From Mycobacterium sp. 852002-51971_SCH5477799-a (GTDB lineage: Bacteria; Actinomycetota; Actinomycetes; Mycobacteriales; Mycobacteriaceae): a stretch of DNA of 64,000 nt. The stretch is from NCBI RefSeq assembly GCF_001667145.1, contig NZ_LZIF01000075.1, forward strand, positions 1 through 64,000. Direction: 5' to 3'. Positions 26,638 to 36,254 of the stretch are shown here, piece after piece. How positions within the stretch are numbered: the first letter of the stretch is position 1; every line of letters begins with the position of its first letter. Both the position numbers and the translations under genes were made by a program. The notes beneath the pieces were generated by a model. The model was not told the DNA's origin, made no database searches, and saw only the letters and a program-made list of their open reading frames with translations.

Positions 26638-28784
26638 TATTCCTTCCCTTCCGACAGCTTCCAGATCTGCTGCTCGGTCCCGCCGACGGTGATGGTGCCC
26701 GCCGGGGTGAATCGGCGGATGTCGCGCATCACCTCGTAAACCTTTGCGGTGACAAAGATCCCGGGTTGCGTTGTGCTGCTGCGTGTCTGGTGGGCCAGGT
26801 TCACGGCCGCACCCCACATGTCGTAGACGATGCTGGATCGCCCGACCAATCCGCTGATCACGTTGCCGGTGTTGATGCCGGCGCGCAGCGCCAGGTGATA
26901 ACCCGTCCTGCTGTTGAAGCGCGCGATGATGTCTTGCATCTCGATGGCGAATTCGACGGTGCGGTGGATGCTGTCCAGACGGGGGAAGTTCAGGCCGCAG
27001 CTGGCGAGGTATCCGTGGTGCAGTGTGCGGATCGGCTCGATGCCAAGGGACTCCGCCGCCGAATCGAGTTCCCGGATCAGCTCGTCGACGATGCCCACCA
27101 GTTCGCGGCCGGAGAGTTCGCCGGAGATGTCGTCGAGGCCGACGATGTCGGCGAAGATGACGGTGACGTCCTGGTGCTCCTGGGCGATGGTTTGTTCGCC
27201 GTCACGATAACGCCGCGCCACCGGTTCGGGCATCAACGAAGCGAGCAGCCGGTCGTTCTCTCTGCGCTGCTCGGTCAGCAGTTCCTCTTTGATCTGCAGG
27301 TTGCGGCTCATATCGTTGAAAGCGGCCATGAGTTCACCGATTTCATCGCGTGAGGTGACCGGGATCGCGACGTCGTAGTTGCCGGCGGCGATCTCGCGCG
27401 CCCCGGCCTGCAACCGGCGAATGGGCCGCACGAAGATCTGGGCGACCAGCAGCGCCACCACGCAGATGACGAAAACCATTGCCGTAGTGGTCAATATCAG
27501 CGTCTGGGTCAGTGACGCCACCCGGGCGTTGGCCTCCGAGGTTTCCCGGGTCGCCACGATCGACCAGTGCAGGTCGGAATTCGGCAGGGACAGCGGGGCG
27601 TAGGACGCGAGCTCGCGCTGGCCCAGATAGCCGGTGTCGGTCACTGTTCCGGTCTCGCCGCGTTGCGCGGCGCGCACGGCCGCGGTGGCCACGGGCTGGA
27701 CCAGCGTGGTGCCGCCCCACCTGATCGCGGTGTCGACGGTCTCGCGGCGAGCGCCGGCGGCCAGCGCCTCACGCCGGTATCGCTGCGGGTCTTCGGAGAA
27801 CAGCCGGGAATCGGAGCGCATGAGGTTGTCCGGCCCCGCGAGATAGGTCTCGGCGGTCTGGCCCATACCCGCGGCGCGCCACTGCTTGTCGGCGGTCATG
27901 ATCCGATTCACCTTCGCGATCGGCAGCGGCAGCGCCAGCACCCCGGCCGGTCTGCCCGGCGGCCCGACGGGTGCGACCAACCACGCGATGGGCTGACCAA
28001 GCTGAGGCTGATACGGCTGAAAATCGGTGATCCAAACGAAATTCACCGAGTTCGCGGCCATCGCCTTCTCGTAGGCGCCGCGCAGATTGGACTGCCGATA
28101 CGGGCCGGTGAGCACGTTGGTGCCCAACGAGGCGCTTTTGCGCACGGTGTAGACCACGTTGCCGCGGGTGTCCAGCAGCAGCGCGTCGCGGTATTCGAAG
28201 CGGGTGGCGATCTCGCGGAAGTAGTCGTTGAAGCGGGCATTGGCGGCCGACCAGGCGCTGCCGTCGCCGGCGTCGTCGGGCGCGGATCCATTCGGAGTCC
28301 CATGTGCCGCAACGGTGTAGTGCGCCTGCAGATACCGCTGTGAGTTATTGGTCGGCAGCAGAGCATCCAGAGCCAGCTTGTTTCCGGTGTCGCGCTCCAG
28401 CGGTTTTATCAGCCGCTCGTTGTAGAAGTCCACCAGCGCCCGCTGCTGTCCGGGGTCGACCGGTGCATTGGCCAGCTGGTCGAAGCCGGCCGTGAAGGCC
28501 TGCACCGCATCCAGCGCGGTGGAACCCCGGCTGTAGACGACCAGCGAGTCCGACAGGTCGGAGAACAGCGTCTCGATCGCGCGTTTCTGTGCCTCCCGCA
28601 ACTGCGTCATGCGCTCGGAAGCCGCGGGCAGCAGCGCATTGCGCGCCGCGACATACTCGACCGTTCCGATCACGCCCAGCGAGGCCAGGCTGGACACCAG
28701 CAGCATCAGCATCACCTTGGACTGAATGCTGATCCACGACAGCGCCCGCGGGCGGCGCCTTTTCCGGGCCGGGGCCTGTTCCAC
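26637..28784 (-). CDS. Cache-HAMP-class III cyclase protein with degenerate active site (Rv2435c-like)
   Basis: A 715-residue sensor. Transmembrane helix 1 at about 22-45, a large outer Cache sensor domain (about 60-410), transmembrane helix 2 (LILTTTAMVFVICVVALLVA), HAMP (RPIRRLQAGAREIAAGNYDV) and a class III cyclase domain from about 535. The first metal Asp is kept (FADIVG, D546) and the transition-state Asn too (N662). By alignment to Rv1625c, the substrate Lys is Arg (R586), the second metal Asp is His (H590, RTLHHGYL), the adenine Asp is Ala (A659, MWGAAVN) and the transition-state Arg is Gln (Q666). It is probably a pseudo-cyclase or makes an unusual product. Overlaps the channel gene. 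Confidence 0.9.
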   Translation of the reverse strand: MEQAPARKRRRPRALSWISIQSKVMLMLLVSSLASLGVIGTVEYVAARNALLPAASERMTQLREAQKRAIETLFSDLSDSLVVYSRGSTALDAVQAFTAGFDQLANAPVDPGQQRALVDFYNERLIKPLERDTGNKLALDALLPTNNSQRYLQAHYTVAAHGTPNGSAPDDAGDGSAWSAANARFNDYFREIATRFEYRDALLLDTRGNVVYTVRKSASLGTNVLTGPYRQSNLRGAYEKAMAANSVNFVWITDFQPYQPQLGQPIAWLVAPVGPPGRPAGVLALPLPIAKVNRIMTADKQWRAAGMGQTAETYLAGPDNLMRSDSRLFSEDPQRYRREALAAGARRETVDTAIRWGGTTLVQPVATAAVRAAQRGETGTVTDTGYLGQRELASYAPLSLPNSDLHWSIVATRETSEANARVASLTQTLILTTTAMVFVICVVALLVAQIFVRPIRRLQAGAREIAAGNYDVAIPVTSRDEIGELMAAFNDMSRNLQIKEELLTEQRRENDRLLASLMPEPVARRYRDGEQTIAQEHQDVTVIFADIVGLDDISGELSGRELVGIVDELIRELDSAAESLGIEPIRTLHHGYLASCGLNFPRLDSIHRTVEFAIEMQDIIARFNSRTGYHLALRAGINTGNVISGLVGRSSIVYDMWGAAVNLAHQTRSSTTQPGIFVTAKVYEVMRDIRRFTPAGTITVGGTEQQIWKLSEGKE

Positions 28785-28794
28785 GCCCCGACGC

Positions 28795-30159
28795 CTACCC
28801 CCCGAAGAGCAAATACAAACCGGTGAACGTGTAGCCGACCATCACCAGCATCATCGTCAGCTGCCCGGTGAGCTGATGGCCGGCGGGCAGCAGCCGCAGC
28901 GCTTTGTCGTGTGCCGCGATGACCGCGACGATGTGCCCGGTGACCACACACGTCACCTTGACCGCGGCCAGCACCGGAGGGTGCATCGACAACACGTAGG
29001 CCACATGCAGATGCGCCAGGCCCAGCAGATTCCACCCGTGGCCGAAGGGGTCGGCGAGCGCGAACAGCGCCTGCTGTCCACGCTCCACCAGGTAGGACAA
29101 ATAGTGCGCGAAGATGTAGCCCACCACGATCGGGATCAGCGAATGCGCCATCTCGCCGGGCAATTCGCGGCGCTGCTCTGCGGTGACCCCGCCGGCGGCG
29201 CGCGCCGCGAGTGAAAACGTCACCGCCACAACGCAAATGAAAACTAGCAGTCCCACTGTGCGCAGCGCCCACGACGCCAGGGTCGGGGGTGCCCCGAATT
29301 CCCGGGTGAGCTGGTCGGAGAAGCCGCGCCACGTCGGCGACGACGAGAAACTGTCGAACGCCGTCGAGCCGAGCAGCACCGCCAGCAGCACCACGACCCC
29401 CGGCCGCACCGGCAGCGACGGCAGATGGTCGAGCGGATTGCCGATGACGATCTTTGCGGTCTCCCGGTTGCGCCGAAACGGCGACAGCCGGGAGACGGCC
29501 ATGCTGTAAACGCCGAACGGGTCGGCGCGCGCCAGCCAGCGCTGCCCGCACAGCCACGCGCCGACCAGCATGAGCACGCCGTAGCAGGCTATCCACGTCA
29601 TGACCCAGGGCAGCGACGCTGAGTTGGGGCTGGCCAGCTCCATCCAGACGAAGGCGAACAGGCCGACCGCGGCGGGCCGATAGCCCCAGCTTTCGGGGTA
29701 GGACAGCCGTGGCCGGCCGAGCCGCTCCGGGGCGACGCGCCGCAGCAGCAGGTACACCGTGCGCATCGGCGAAATCACCCGCCACACCGGTCCGATGACT
29801 AACGACAGCGCGACGATCCCGACCCAGAGCAGCACGTAGAACGCGCCGAGCAGCGCGTTGGACTCCGATTCGGGACCCCATACCCCGGCGGCCACCGCCC
29901 ACGCCGCGAACGCCAGGGCCACCGCGGCCGCCAACCACCGCGTCACGCGCGAGTCGACAAACGTCGTCAGCGCCGTCGGCAAGGGCCGTCCCGGCTTGCG
30001 CGGATCGAACCGCGGTCGGCGCCACGCGAACGCCACCAGGGCGAAGGTGAAGGTCAGTGCCCAGGCCGCCCCGACCATCGCGTAGGCGTAGGGCACCGGG
30101 AGGTCACCCGACCCACCGAGACCGTGCGCGAGCACCACCGCCGCGGCGGCGGAGCTCAC
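28795..30159 (-). CDS. Polytopic membrane protein of unknown function
   Basis: A 454-residue protein with about eleven or twelve hydrophobic helices, for example VPYAYAMVGAAWALTFTFAL, NALLGAFYVLLWVGIVALSL and LTMMLVMVGYTFTGLYLLFG. I do not recognise a family. Notable are conserved-looking polar residues near helix ends: a His in YIFAHYLSYLVE, HGWNLLGLAHLHVAYVLSMH with several His, and TGHIVAVIAAHDKAL. His in helices could bind metal or haem (inference). The start overlaps the 3' end of the lipoprotein gene by 4 bases; the stop is 10 bases from the cyclase start. Confidence 0.75.
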   Translation of the reverse strand: MSSAAAAVVLAHGLGGSGDLPVPYAYAMVGAAWALTFTFALVAFAWRRPRFDPRKPGRPLPTALTTFVDSRVTRWLAAAVALAFAAWAVAAGVWGPESESNALLGAFYVLLWVGIVALSLVIGPVWRVISPMRTVYLLLRRVAPERLGRPRLSYPESWGYRPAAVGLFAFVWMELASPNSASLPWVMTWIACYGVLMLVGAWLCGQRWLARADPFGVYSMAVSRLSPFRRNRETAKIVIGNPLDHLPSLPVRPGVVVLLAVLLGSTAFDSFSSSPTWRGFSDQLTREFGAPPTLASWALRTVGLLVFICVVAVTFSLAARAAGGVTAEQRRELPGEMAHSLIPIVVGYIFAHYLSYLVERGQQALFALADPFGHGWNLLGLAHLHVAYVLSMHPPVLAAVKVTCVVTGHIVAVIAAHDKALRLLPAGHQLTGQLTMMLVMVGYTFTGLYLLFGG

Positions 30160-30521
30160 GACTGGACTTGGATGGTTGCGATGGTGCGGTCCAGATGGTG
30201 CAGCTCCACCGCGACGTTGCCGGGAACATCGACGGCAAAACCGAACGTCTGGTTGGGCGCGGCCGCGACCTGGAACTTATGGTCGGGCGTCGAATGCACG
30301 TGTAACTCGTCGGTGGCGTCGCTGGTCACGCGCAGCGTGATCTGCTGATGCACCTTGGCCTGCAGCGTGGCGTTGGTCGGAGTGACCTGCCCGTTGGCGA
30401 TGGTCACGTCGATCGTCAGCGGTGCGGTCGCGGATTTACCGGCGGAGCCGCCGCCGCAGCCGACCAAGCCGCCGACGAGCGCCACCGCGCACGCCGCTAC
30501 CAGAGTGCTCCGAAGGGACAT
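30156..30521 (-). CDS. Lipoprotein with a His-containing, possibly cupredoxin-like domain
   Basis: A 121-residue protein. ATG 30521 (MSLRSTLVAACAVALVGG) opens a lipoprotein signal with the lipobox LVGC and acylated Cys at about 22. The mature part is all-beta in character: ITLRVTSDATDELHVHSTPD and VPGNVAVELHHLDRTIATIQV, with His at LHVHSTPDH and ELHHLD. This is the arrangement of small cupredoxin-like proteins (EfeO/plastocyanin-type folds), but a full copper site (His-Cys-His-Met) is not seen, so metal binding is inference. It starts 5 bases after the upstream membrane gene. Confidence 0.7.
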   Translation of the reverse strand: MSLRSTLVAACAVALVGGLVGCGGGSAGKSATAPLTIDVTIANGQVTPTNATLQAKVHQQITLRVTSDATDELHVHSTPDHKFQVAAAPNQTFGFAVDVPGNVAVELHHLDRTIATIQVQS

Positions 30522-30525
30522 CGCC

Positions 30526-32358
30526 CTACGCCGCCCGCGGAATCGGCCGCTTGTCTTCCACCGGTTCGGGCTCGGCAATAGAGTTGTTGAGCCGGCCGGC
30601 CCCCCAGGTCAGGCCGGCGATCACCATGAGGGTCAGGAACAGCACCACGATCCCGCCCGCGGTGAACAACCAGGCCGGTGCGCTTTGGTCGCGTTCGCGC
30701 TGCAGGATGGTGACTTCCAGGACGAACGGCCGCGTGCTCGATGCCAGCGCGGGGACTTCGGGGGCCGGAATGGCGGCGTCCGCAGGTTCCCAGATCGGCA
30801 CGGCCGTCATGGTGCGGCCGTCCTGGACGCGCAGCAGAGTCTTCCATTCGCCCCACACCGGAACCGGCGGGGTTGAGCGGTAGTGCCCCGGCCCGACCTT
30901 GGCGAGCCGGTCGATGAGCAGACCGCGGTCGTTATTCATGCGCCCCTGCCAGGACAGGATCGTCAGCCAGTCCGGATTGTCGCTGACCATGTCGGGAGGT
31001 AGCAGTTGGACGTCGGCCGAGACCATCCGCTGTCCCGGCGCGCTGGGCAGATCGGTCAACGTGATGGTCGCGTTGTTCTGGCCGGGCACCACGATGTGCA
31101 AGCCGTTGGCCACCGCGCCGCCGATCACCAGCACGGTCGCCACAACCACCGAGATGCCGACGGCGCGCCCCGGGAGGCGCTGTCCGGTGAGCACCATGCC
31201 GAACATGGCGCCGCACATGCCCATCAGGATCGCTACCGGGACGGCCATGGTCAGGGCCTCGCCCCACATGCTGATCGGCCAGGGGTAGTGGTACACCGCC
31301 CCGATCCACAGCGACTCCAGCCAGAGCCCGACGGTGCCCACGCCCAGCCCGGCGACGGCGCCAAACACGATGGGGCGCTTGAAAAGCGGGGTCAGCGCGA
31401 CCAACTCGACGACCAGAGCGGGGCCGAGATACAGCGGGAACCAGTTGATCGGGGCCCCCAATATCGGCCCGACGAGCAAGGCGACCCCGCCACGAAGGGC
31501 GATGGCGAAGAGGGCCGCGATCACGGCCGCACCCCGTCCCATCGTGGTGCGGGCGGCGACCGCCGCGAGGGCCGCAGCGGCGGCGATCAGCATCGGTTGG
31601 AACACCAGGCGGAATTGCGGGACACCGAAATCGAATTCGATCTGATAGACCGACAAGCCGATGAACAACCCGCCGAACGACAGGTAGCGCAAGAAGGTAA
31701 TGAAGACGCCGTGGTAAACGCCCTCGCCTTCTTCGGCCTCACCTTCGCGTTCGAGCATCAGCACCGCGAACAGCGAGAAGCAGGCGCCGCCGATCATCAT
31801 TAAATGCGTTGGCCCCCAAAGGGTTACGTCTTGGCCGAAGATGCGGTGCCAGATGTCGTCGAGCGGGAACCCGATCATCGCGTACAGCCCACAACCGGCC
31901 ATCAGCACCCCGCCCACCGGTGCGTACCAGTTTTGCGTGATGCGCACCGCCGCAGGGCCGGGCTTGTCGTACGGCAGCACGACCGCCGTCATCCCACCCA
32001 GGAAGATGCCGAACAGTCCGATGATGATGAAGTAGTGCGCCGGGTTGGCCAACGGCCCGGGGTCGCGGCCGTTGCCGATGTGCCAGCTGACGTCCCAGAT
32101 GAAGCCGAACAACGCGCAGATGATGGACGTGGTGAACACCAAGACGGGCAGGGCAACCCAGCCGGGCCGGTGAAATTTGTCGCCGACCTTGTCCGCGACG
32201 CGGGTCAACCAATGAATGCGACGGGTGCGATGGGCATGGCCCACCCACAGCAACAGCAAGGTGATGACCAGCGCCGCGATCGATAGCCCGATCACCTGAT
32301 TGAGCCCCGCGCCACGAGCCGGTGCCTCAGCAATAATTGTCAGTTCATTCGACCGCAT
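30526..32358 (-). CDS. Large polytopic membrane protein with His-rich helices
   Basis: A 610-residue protein from ATG 32358, chosen since GGGAGG lies 7 bases ahead; two upstream ATG/GTG codons are too close to that site. About twelve to thirteen helices fill residues 20-460. Striking motifs are IWDVSWHIGNGRDPGPLANP, NPAHYFIIIGLFGIFLGG and DDIWHRIFGQDVTLWGPTHL. The C-terminal third holds an outer beta-rich domain (DVQLLPPDMVSDNPDWLTIL and DGRTMTAVPIWEPAD) followed by one last helix. His residues in WH and PTHL positions recall haem or copper membrane enzymes, but I recognise no named family. Co-transcribed with the lipoprotein. Confidence 0.75.
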   Translation of the reverse strand: MRSNELTIIAEAPARGAGLNQVIGLSIAALVITLLLLWVGHAHRTRRIHWLTRVADKVGDKFHRPGWVALPVLVFTTSIICALFGFIWDVSWHIGNGRDPGPLANPAHYFIIIGLFGIFLGGMTAVVLPYDKPGPAAVRITQNWYAPVGGVLMAGCGLYAMIGFPLDDIWHRIFGQDVTLWGPTHLMMIGGACFSLFAVLMLEREGEAEEGEGVYHGVFITFLRYLSFGGLFIGLSVYQIEFDFGVPQFRLVFQPMLIAAAAALAAVAARTTMGRGAAVIAALFAIALRGGVALLVGPILGAPINWFPLYLGPALVVELVALTPLFKRPIVFGAVAGLGVGTVGLWLESLWIGAVYHYPWPISMWGEALTMAVPVAILMGMCGAMFGMVLTGQRLPGRAVGISVVVATVLVIGGAVANGLHIVVPGQNNATITLTDLPSAPGQRMVSADVQLLPPDMVSDNPDWLTILSWQGRMNNDRGLLIDRLAKVGPGHYRSTPPVPVWGEWKTLLRVQDGRTMTAVPIWEPADAAIPAPEVPALASSTRPFVLEVTILQRERDQSAPAWLFTAGGIVVLFLTLMVIAGLTWGAGRLNNSIAEPEPVEDKRPIPRAA

Positions 32359-32471
32359 CGTCATGCCTCCCAACCGCGCCGGGCTGCCCCGGAGGATCCG
32401 ATTCCGTCAACCGCTTTATTACTGTCAAGTAGGTACGTGATTGTTTGTTTAATGCCCCGATGCAGGGCTCG

Positions 32472-32663
32472 TCAATCACGCTTTGTGTCGGGCGTGTCGG
32501 AAGGGGAGGCGTCGGTTGGCGAACGCGTGGCGTTGCGGGCCTCGCGCCGGTCGCGCAATGCGATGTACAAGATCACTCCCACCACGATCACCGCAGGCAG
32601 GAACGCCGGCGCCGCCAACAGCAGGTAGTGGTGCGCCAGGATTTCGACGTGCGGAGTCACCAA
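32472..32663 (-). CDS. Small single-helix membrane protein
   Basis: A 63-residue protein MVTPHVEILAHHYLLLAA with one helix (LLLAAPAFLPAVIVVGVILY) and a charged tail. Two adjacent His precede the helix. It begins the six-gene minus-strand block and is followed by a 113-base gap before the large membrane protein. It resembles small accessory subunits of membrane complexes in shape only. Divergent from bioB. Confidence 0.6.
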   Translation of the reverse strand: MVTPHVEILAHHYLLLAAPAFLPAVIVVGVILYIALRDRREARNATRSPTDASPSDTPDTKRD

Positions 32664-32711
32664 GGTCGTATACCCATAGGTAGGTCGAGTACTTCGGCCG
32701 CTACCCTACTT

Positions 32712-32724
32712 TGAACACTTTTCA
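32712..32724 (+). promoter_or_regulatory. Possible BioQ-type operator upstream of bioB
   Basis: TGAACACTTTTCA is a 5+3+5 imperfect palindrome 72 bases before the bioB start and resembles the TGAAC-N3-GTTAC-type box remembered for mycobacterial BioQ. Only the left half is a good match. The bioA upstream region has no clear copy. Confidence 0.3.
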
Positions 32725-32795
32725 TTCGGGCTGCCATCAACACGTGGCGGTGTGTCCCCACGCGCGGGCACGAAAAAGAGGCAGGGGAGTACCTG

Positions 32796-33833
32796 GTGAC
32801 GCAAGCGGCGACTCGACCGACGGCCGAAACCGGCAACGACGAGGACATCTTGGCGCTGGCCCGGCAGCAGGTGCTGGAGGACGGCCAAGGACTGAGCCGG
32901 GACCAGGTGCTGCGGGTGCTGCGGCTGCCCGACGACCGGCTCGACGAACTGCTGGCACTGGCCCACGAGGTGCGGATGCGCTGGTGTGGCCCCGAGGTCG
33001 AGGTTGAGGGCATCATCAGCCTGAAGACCGGCGGCTGCCCGGAGGACTGCCACTTCTGCTCGCAGTCGGGCCTGTTCGCGTCGCCGGTGCGCAGCGCGCG
33101 GCTGGACATTCCCAGCCTGGTTGAGGCGGCCAAACAGACCGCCAAGTCCGGAGCCACCGAATTCTGCATCGTGGCGGCGGTGCGCGGTCCCGACGAGCGG
33201 CTGTTGGCCCAGGTCGCGGCCGGTATCGAAGCGATCCGCAACGAAGTCGAGATCAACATTGCCTGCTCGCTGGGGATGTTGACGGCCGACCAGGTCGAAC
33301 AGCTCTCCACGATGGGCGTGCACCGCTACAACCACAACCTCGAGACCGCCCGCTCCTACTTCACCAACGTCGTGACCACGCATAGCTGGGAGGAGCGTTG
33401 GGAAACGTTGTCGATGGTCCGCGACGCCGGCATGGAGGTCTGTTGCGGCGGCATCCTCGGCATGGGTGAGACCCTCGAGCAGCGCGCGGAATTCGCCGCC
33501 GAGCTCGCGGAACTCGGCCCCGACGAGGTGCCGCTGAACTTTCTCAACCCGCGTCCCGGAACCCCGTTCGGCGACCTCGAGGTCATGCCGGCGAGCGAGG
33601 CGCTGAAGTCGGTGGCCGCGTTCCGCCTGGCGCTGCCGCGCACCATGCTGCGCTTCGCTGGGGGCCGCGAGATCACGCTGGGGGATCTGGGTGCCAAGCA
33701 GGGCATCCTGGGCGGCATCAATGCCGTGATCGTGGGCAACTACCTGACCACGCTGGGGCGTCCCGCCGAATCCGACCTGGAATTGCTGGACGATCTGCAG
33801 ATGCCCCTCAAGGGGCTCAACGCCAGCTTGTAG
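32796..33833 (+). CDS. bioB: Biotin synthase
   Basis: A 345-residue radical-SAM enzyme that inserts sulfur into dethiobiotin. The radical-SAM cluster is C81-x3-C85-x2-C88 in [13 protein letters not shown]. The barrel continues with [28 protein letters not shown] and [17 protein letters not shown] start, with AGGGGAG about 8 bases upstream. The next gene encodes its auxiliary protein. Confidence 0.97.
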   Translation: MTQAATRPTAETGNDEDILALARQQVLEDGQGLSRDQVLRVLRLPDDRLDELLALAHEVRMRWCGPEVEVEGIISLKTGGCPEDCHFCSQSGLFASPVRSARLDIPSLVEAAKQTAKSGATEFCIVAAVRGPDERLLAQVAAGIEAIRNEVEINIACSLGMLTADQVEQLSTMGVHRYNHNLETARSYFTNVVTTHSWEERWETLSMVRDAGMEVCCGGILGMGETLEQRAEFAAELAELGPDEVPLNFLNPRPGTPFGDLEVMPASEALKSVAAFRLALPRTMLRFAGGREITLGDLGAKQGILGGINAVIVGNYLTTLGRPAESDLELLDDLQMPLKGLNASL

Positions 33834-33863
33834 GCCGGCTGACGCGGCTAGGGTTGGAAACTT

Positions 33864-34091
33864 GTGGTTGGCGATCTGGGCGCTGCGGTCAGCGCGGGCG
33901 TCTACAACGTCTACACCGGGGAATTAGGGGGCACCTCAGTGCCGACAGCGGCGCAGTTGGGCCTGGAGCCTCCTCGATTTTGCGCGGCGTGTGGGCGCCG
34001 GATGGTGGTGCAGGTTCGCCCCGACGGCTGGCGGGCGCGCTGCTCGCGGCACGGTGAGGTCGATTCCGGCGATCTGGAGACGCAGCGGTGA
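33864..34091 (+). CDS. bsaP: BsaP, biotin synthase auxiliary protein (Rv1590-like)
   Basis: A 75-residue protein. The conserved part is [20 protein letters not shown], then [20 protein letters not shown] and [12 protein letters not shown]. It carries a CxxC and a third Cys followed by His (CSRH), a likely metal or Fe-S binding set. The M. tuberculosis counterpart, Rv1590, has been reported as the partner mycobacterial BioB needs to make biotin from dethiobiotin. It lies 30 bases after bioB; the GTG start is one of few in-frame choices. Its stop overlaps the DUF2567 start (GTGA). Confidence 0.85.
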   Translation: MVGDLGAAVSAGVYNVYTGELGGTSVPTAAQLGLEPPRFCAACGRRMVVQVRPDGWRARCSRHGEVDSGDLETQR

Positions 34092-34759
34092 TCGAGCCGG
34101 CCAAGTCGGAGGCCGTGGATGTCGCCGTGTCCGCCGCCGTTTCCGCCCGGACGCGAACGCGCGCACTTTTGGTCGTGCTCCTCGGGCCGGTGGTCGCCGG
34201 TGTGGTGATCGGCGCGGTGTGGGCGTGGATCGCCCCGGCAATCCACGCCGTCGTGGCGCTCACCCGCTCGGGTGAGCGCGTCCACGACTATCTGGGCAAC
34301 GAGTCCGAGCAGTTCTTCGTCGCGCCGGCCATGATGCTGGGGCTGTTGACCGTGCTGGCGGCGGTGGCCTCGGTCGGGGCGTGGCAGTGGCGCGAGCACC
34401 GTGGGCCGGAGATGGTGATCGCGCTGTCGAGCGGCATGGTGGCAGCGGCGGCCGCGGCCTCGGCGGTGGGGGCCGGGCTGGTCCGGCTGAGCTACGGTGC
34501 CCTGAACTTCGACGCGGTACCGCTGACGCAAAGCCCGTCGGTGGCGTACGTCGTGCAGGCGCCGCCGGTGTTCTTCTCGGACGGCCCGCTGCAGATCGCG
34601 GTGACCCTGGCGTGGCCGGCCGGTATCGCGGCCCTGATCTACGCCGTGCGTGCGGCCGCGGACGCCCGCGACGACTTGGGTGCGCTGCCGCCGCAGCCTA
34701 GGCCTTCCGAAGCGCTGCCGGTGGGCGGCGGAGACGCCGCGGAAGCGCCCATGTCATAG
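34088..34759 (+). CDS. DUF2567 membrane protein (Rv1591-like)
   Basis: A 223-residue protein with four main helices: [58 protein letters not shown] and [18 protein letters not shown]. Between helices 1 and 2 an outer loop includes [20 protein letters not shown]2567 is limited to actinobacteria as far as I know; function unknown. GTG start overlaps the bsaP stop. The 3' end overlaps the convergent lipase gene by 6 bases. Confidence 0.85.
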   Translation: MIEPAKSEAVDVAVSAAVSARTRTRALLVVLLGPVVAGVVIGAVWAWIAPAIHAVVALTRSGERVHDYLGNESEQFFVAPAMMLGLLTVLAAVASVGAWQWREHRGPEMVIALSSGMVAAAAAASAVGAGLVRLSYGALNFDAVPLTQSPSVAYVVQAPPVFFSDGPLQIAVTLAWPAGIAALIYAVRAAADARDDLGALPPQPRPSEALPVGGGDAAEAPMS

Positions 34760-36094
34760 CGGGCGACGGCCGATCTTGCGGCCCGTGACGACTTTTGCCG
34801 CGATCTTCATCAGCCGGGCCATTCCGACGTAGGTCATCGGGTTGAACATCGTCGGCCACGTGGTCCGGATCAGGTGTTCGGTCAGCGGGCGCTTTTCGAA
34901 CCGATCCGTCAGCCAGCGCAGGGCCATCGGCGCCGATAGCGGGTGCAGCATCATGTGCTCGTTGAAGGCGTCGCGGTGGTAGGTGACGTGCGCGCCGCCG
35001 GCCGAATAGGCATCGGCAAGCACGTCGATGTCGTTCACGTCGATCAGGTAGTCGTGCACCGCCTGCACAATCAGCACCGGCGGTGTCGGTACCGCGGCAC
35101 CCAACTTGATGTGATCGAAGACGTAGGTGACTTCCGGGGTGGACAGGATCTGCTCGAGCGGTTCGTCGAGGTAGTCGCCCATGTTCTTGCCGGCCATTCG
35201 CACCACGGCTTCCACCGTCGTCATCTTCTCCAGCGAGTCGAGCAGGGCGCGCCCCTCCTCGTTGGTGTGCTCCCGGATCACCCGGTCCAGTTCGGGGTAG
35301 ATGTGCGCGAGGGCGGCCACCACCAGGGCGGGAAGCCCGGACAGAAAGCTGCCGTTGAGCCGGCGGAAGGTGTTACCGAGGTCGCCGACGGGAGAGCCCA
35401 GCACCGCCCCGACGATGTCCAGTTCGGGCGCGTACTCGGCGCACATCTCGGCAGCCCAGGCACTGGCCAGTCCGCCACCGGAGTATCCCCACAGCCCGAC
35501 GGGGGCCGAGGAGGACAGGTTCAGGCGCTCCGAGCTCCGCGCGGCCCGGATGCCGTCCAGGACGCGGTAGCCGGGTTCATACGGCGCACCCCACAGGCCG
35601 CGCAGGCCTTCGTGGTCGGGCACCGAGACGGCCCACCCCTCGGCGACGGCGGCGGTGATCAGGAAAAGCTCGAACTGGCCGATCGCTCCCAACGCCTTCG
35701 CCCTGCGGCGCAGCGCGTAGGAGGGAAAACAGCGCGACGAGACGGCGTCGATCGCGCATTGGTACGACAGCAGCGGACACGACTGACCCGGCGCGAGGTC
35801 GGCGGGGACGATCACCGTCGTGCCGGTGGCCTCCGGCTCGCCGTTCATGTCCATGGTCCGGTAGAGCAGCTGGACGGCCTTCATCGGTTGCGGGATCAGC
35901 CCGAGGAACGCCAGCTCGACGTCGCGCGAGCGCAGCACGGTGCCGGGCGCGGCGTGCTGGAAGCCCAGCGGCGGTTGGTAGAACGGGTCGTCCGAGGGCA
36001 GCAGCGGACGCACCTTGTGCTGCAGGTCCTCGTGCGGCGGGCGGGCGATCCATTCCGCGCCGTGCGTGCCTGCCAGGTTGCCGAGCTCAGCCAT
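34754..36094 (-). CDS. Secretory-lipase family alpha/beta hydrolase (Rv1592c-like)
   Basis: A 446-residue hydrolase, exactly the length I remember for Rv1592c. The nucleophile is S205 in [15 protein letters not shown], in a GxSxG context. Late His in [15 protein letters not shown] and Asp in [14 protein letters not shown] complete a plausible triad. ATG 36094 has AAGGGA 6 bases before. The family (LIP, PF03583) hydrolyses triacylglycerol or short esters; no classical signal peptide is seen despite the family name. Confidence 0.9.
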   Translation of the reverse strand: MAELGNLAGTHGAEWIARPPHEDLQHKVRPLLPSDDPFYQPPLGFQHAAPGTVLRSRDVELAFLGLIPQPMKAVQLLYRTMDMNGEPEATGTTVIVPADLAPGQSCPLLSYQCAIDAVSSRCFPSYALRRRAKALGAIGQFELFLITAAVAEGWAVSVPDHEGLRGLWGAPYEPGYRVLDGIRAARSSERLNLSSSAPVGLWGYSGGGLASAWAAEMCAEYAPELDIVGAVLGSPVGDLGNTFRRLNGSFLSGLPALVVAALAHIYPELDRVIREHTNEEGRALLDSLEKMTTVEAVVRMAGKNMGDYLDEPLEQILSTPEVTYVFDHIKLGAAVPTPPVLIVQAVHDYLIDVNDIDVLADAYSAGGAHVTYHRDAFNEHMMLHPLSAPMALRWLTDRFEKRPLTEHLIRTTWPTMFNPMTYVGMARLMKIAAKVVTGRKIGRRPL

Positions 36095-36254
36095 TGAGGC
36101 TCCCTTCGTGGCCACCCGGCATTCTCGCGCACGAACAGCAGGTAACCAAAACGTAATCGCCGCATTGTGGGCGACTTCTCGGCACAGTGGCCAGGTCAGA
36201 GCGCGACTCAAGTCGAATTGCCCTCGCGTCGCCCGACGACGCATTCCCACCAGC

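Noticed and set aside
24722..32795. phiRv1 prophage or REP13E12 element, which M. tuberculosis carries near bioB
   Set aside because: No integrase, phage gene or REP13E12-like frame is present between bioD and bioB.
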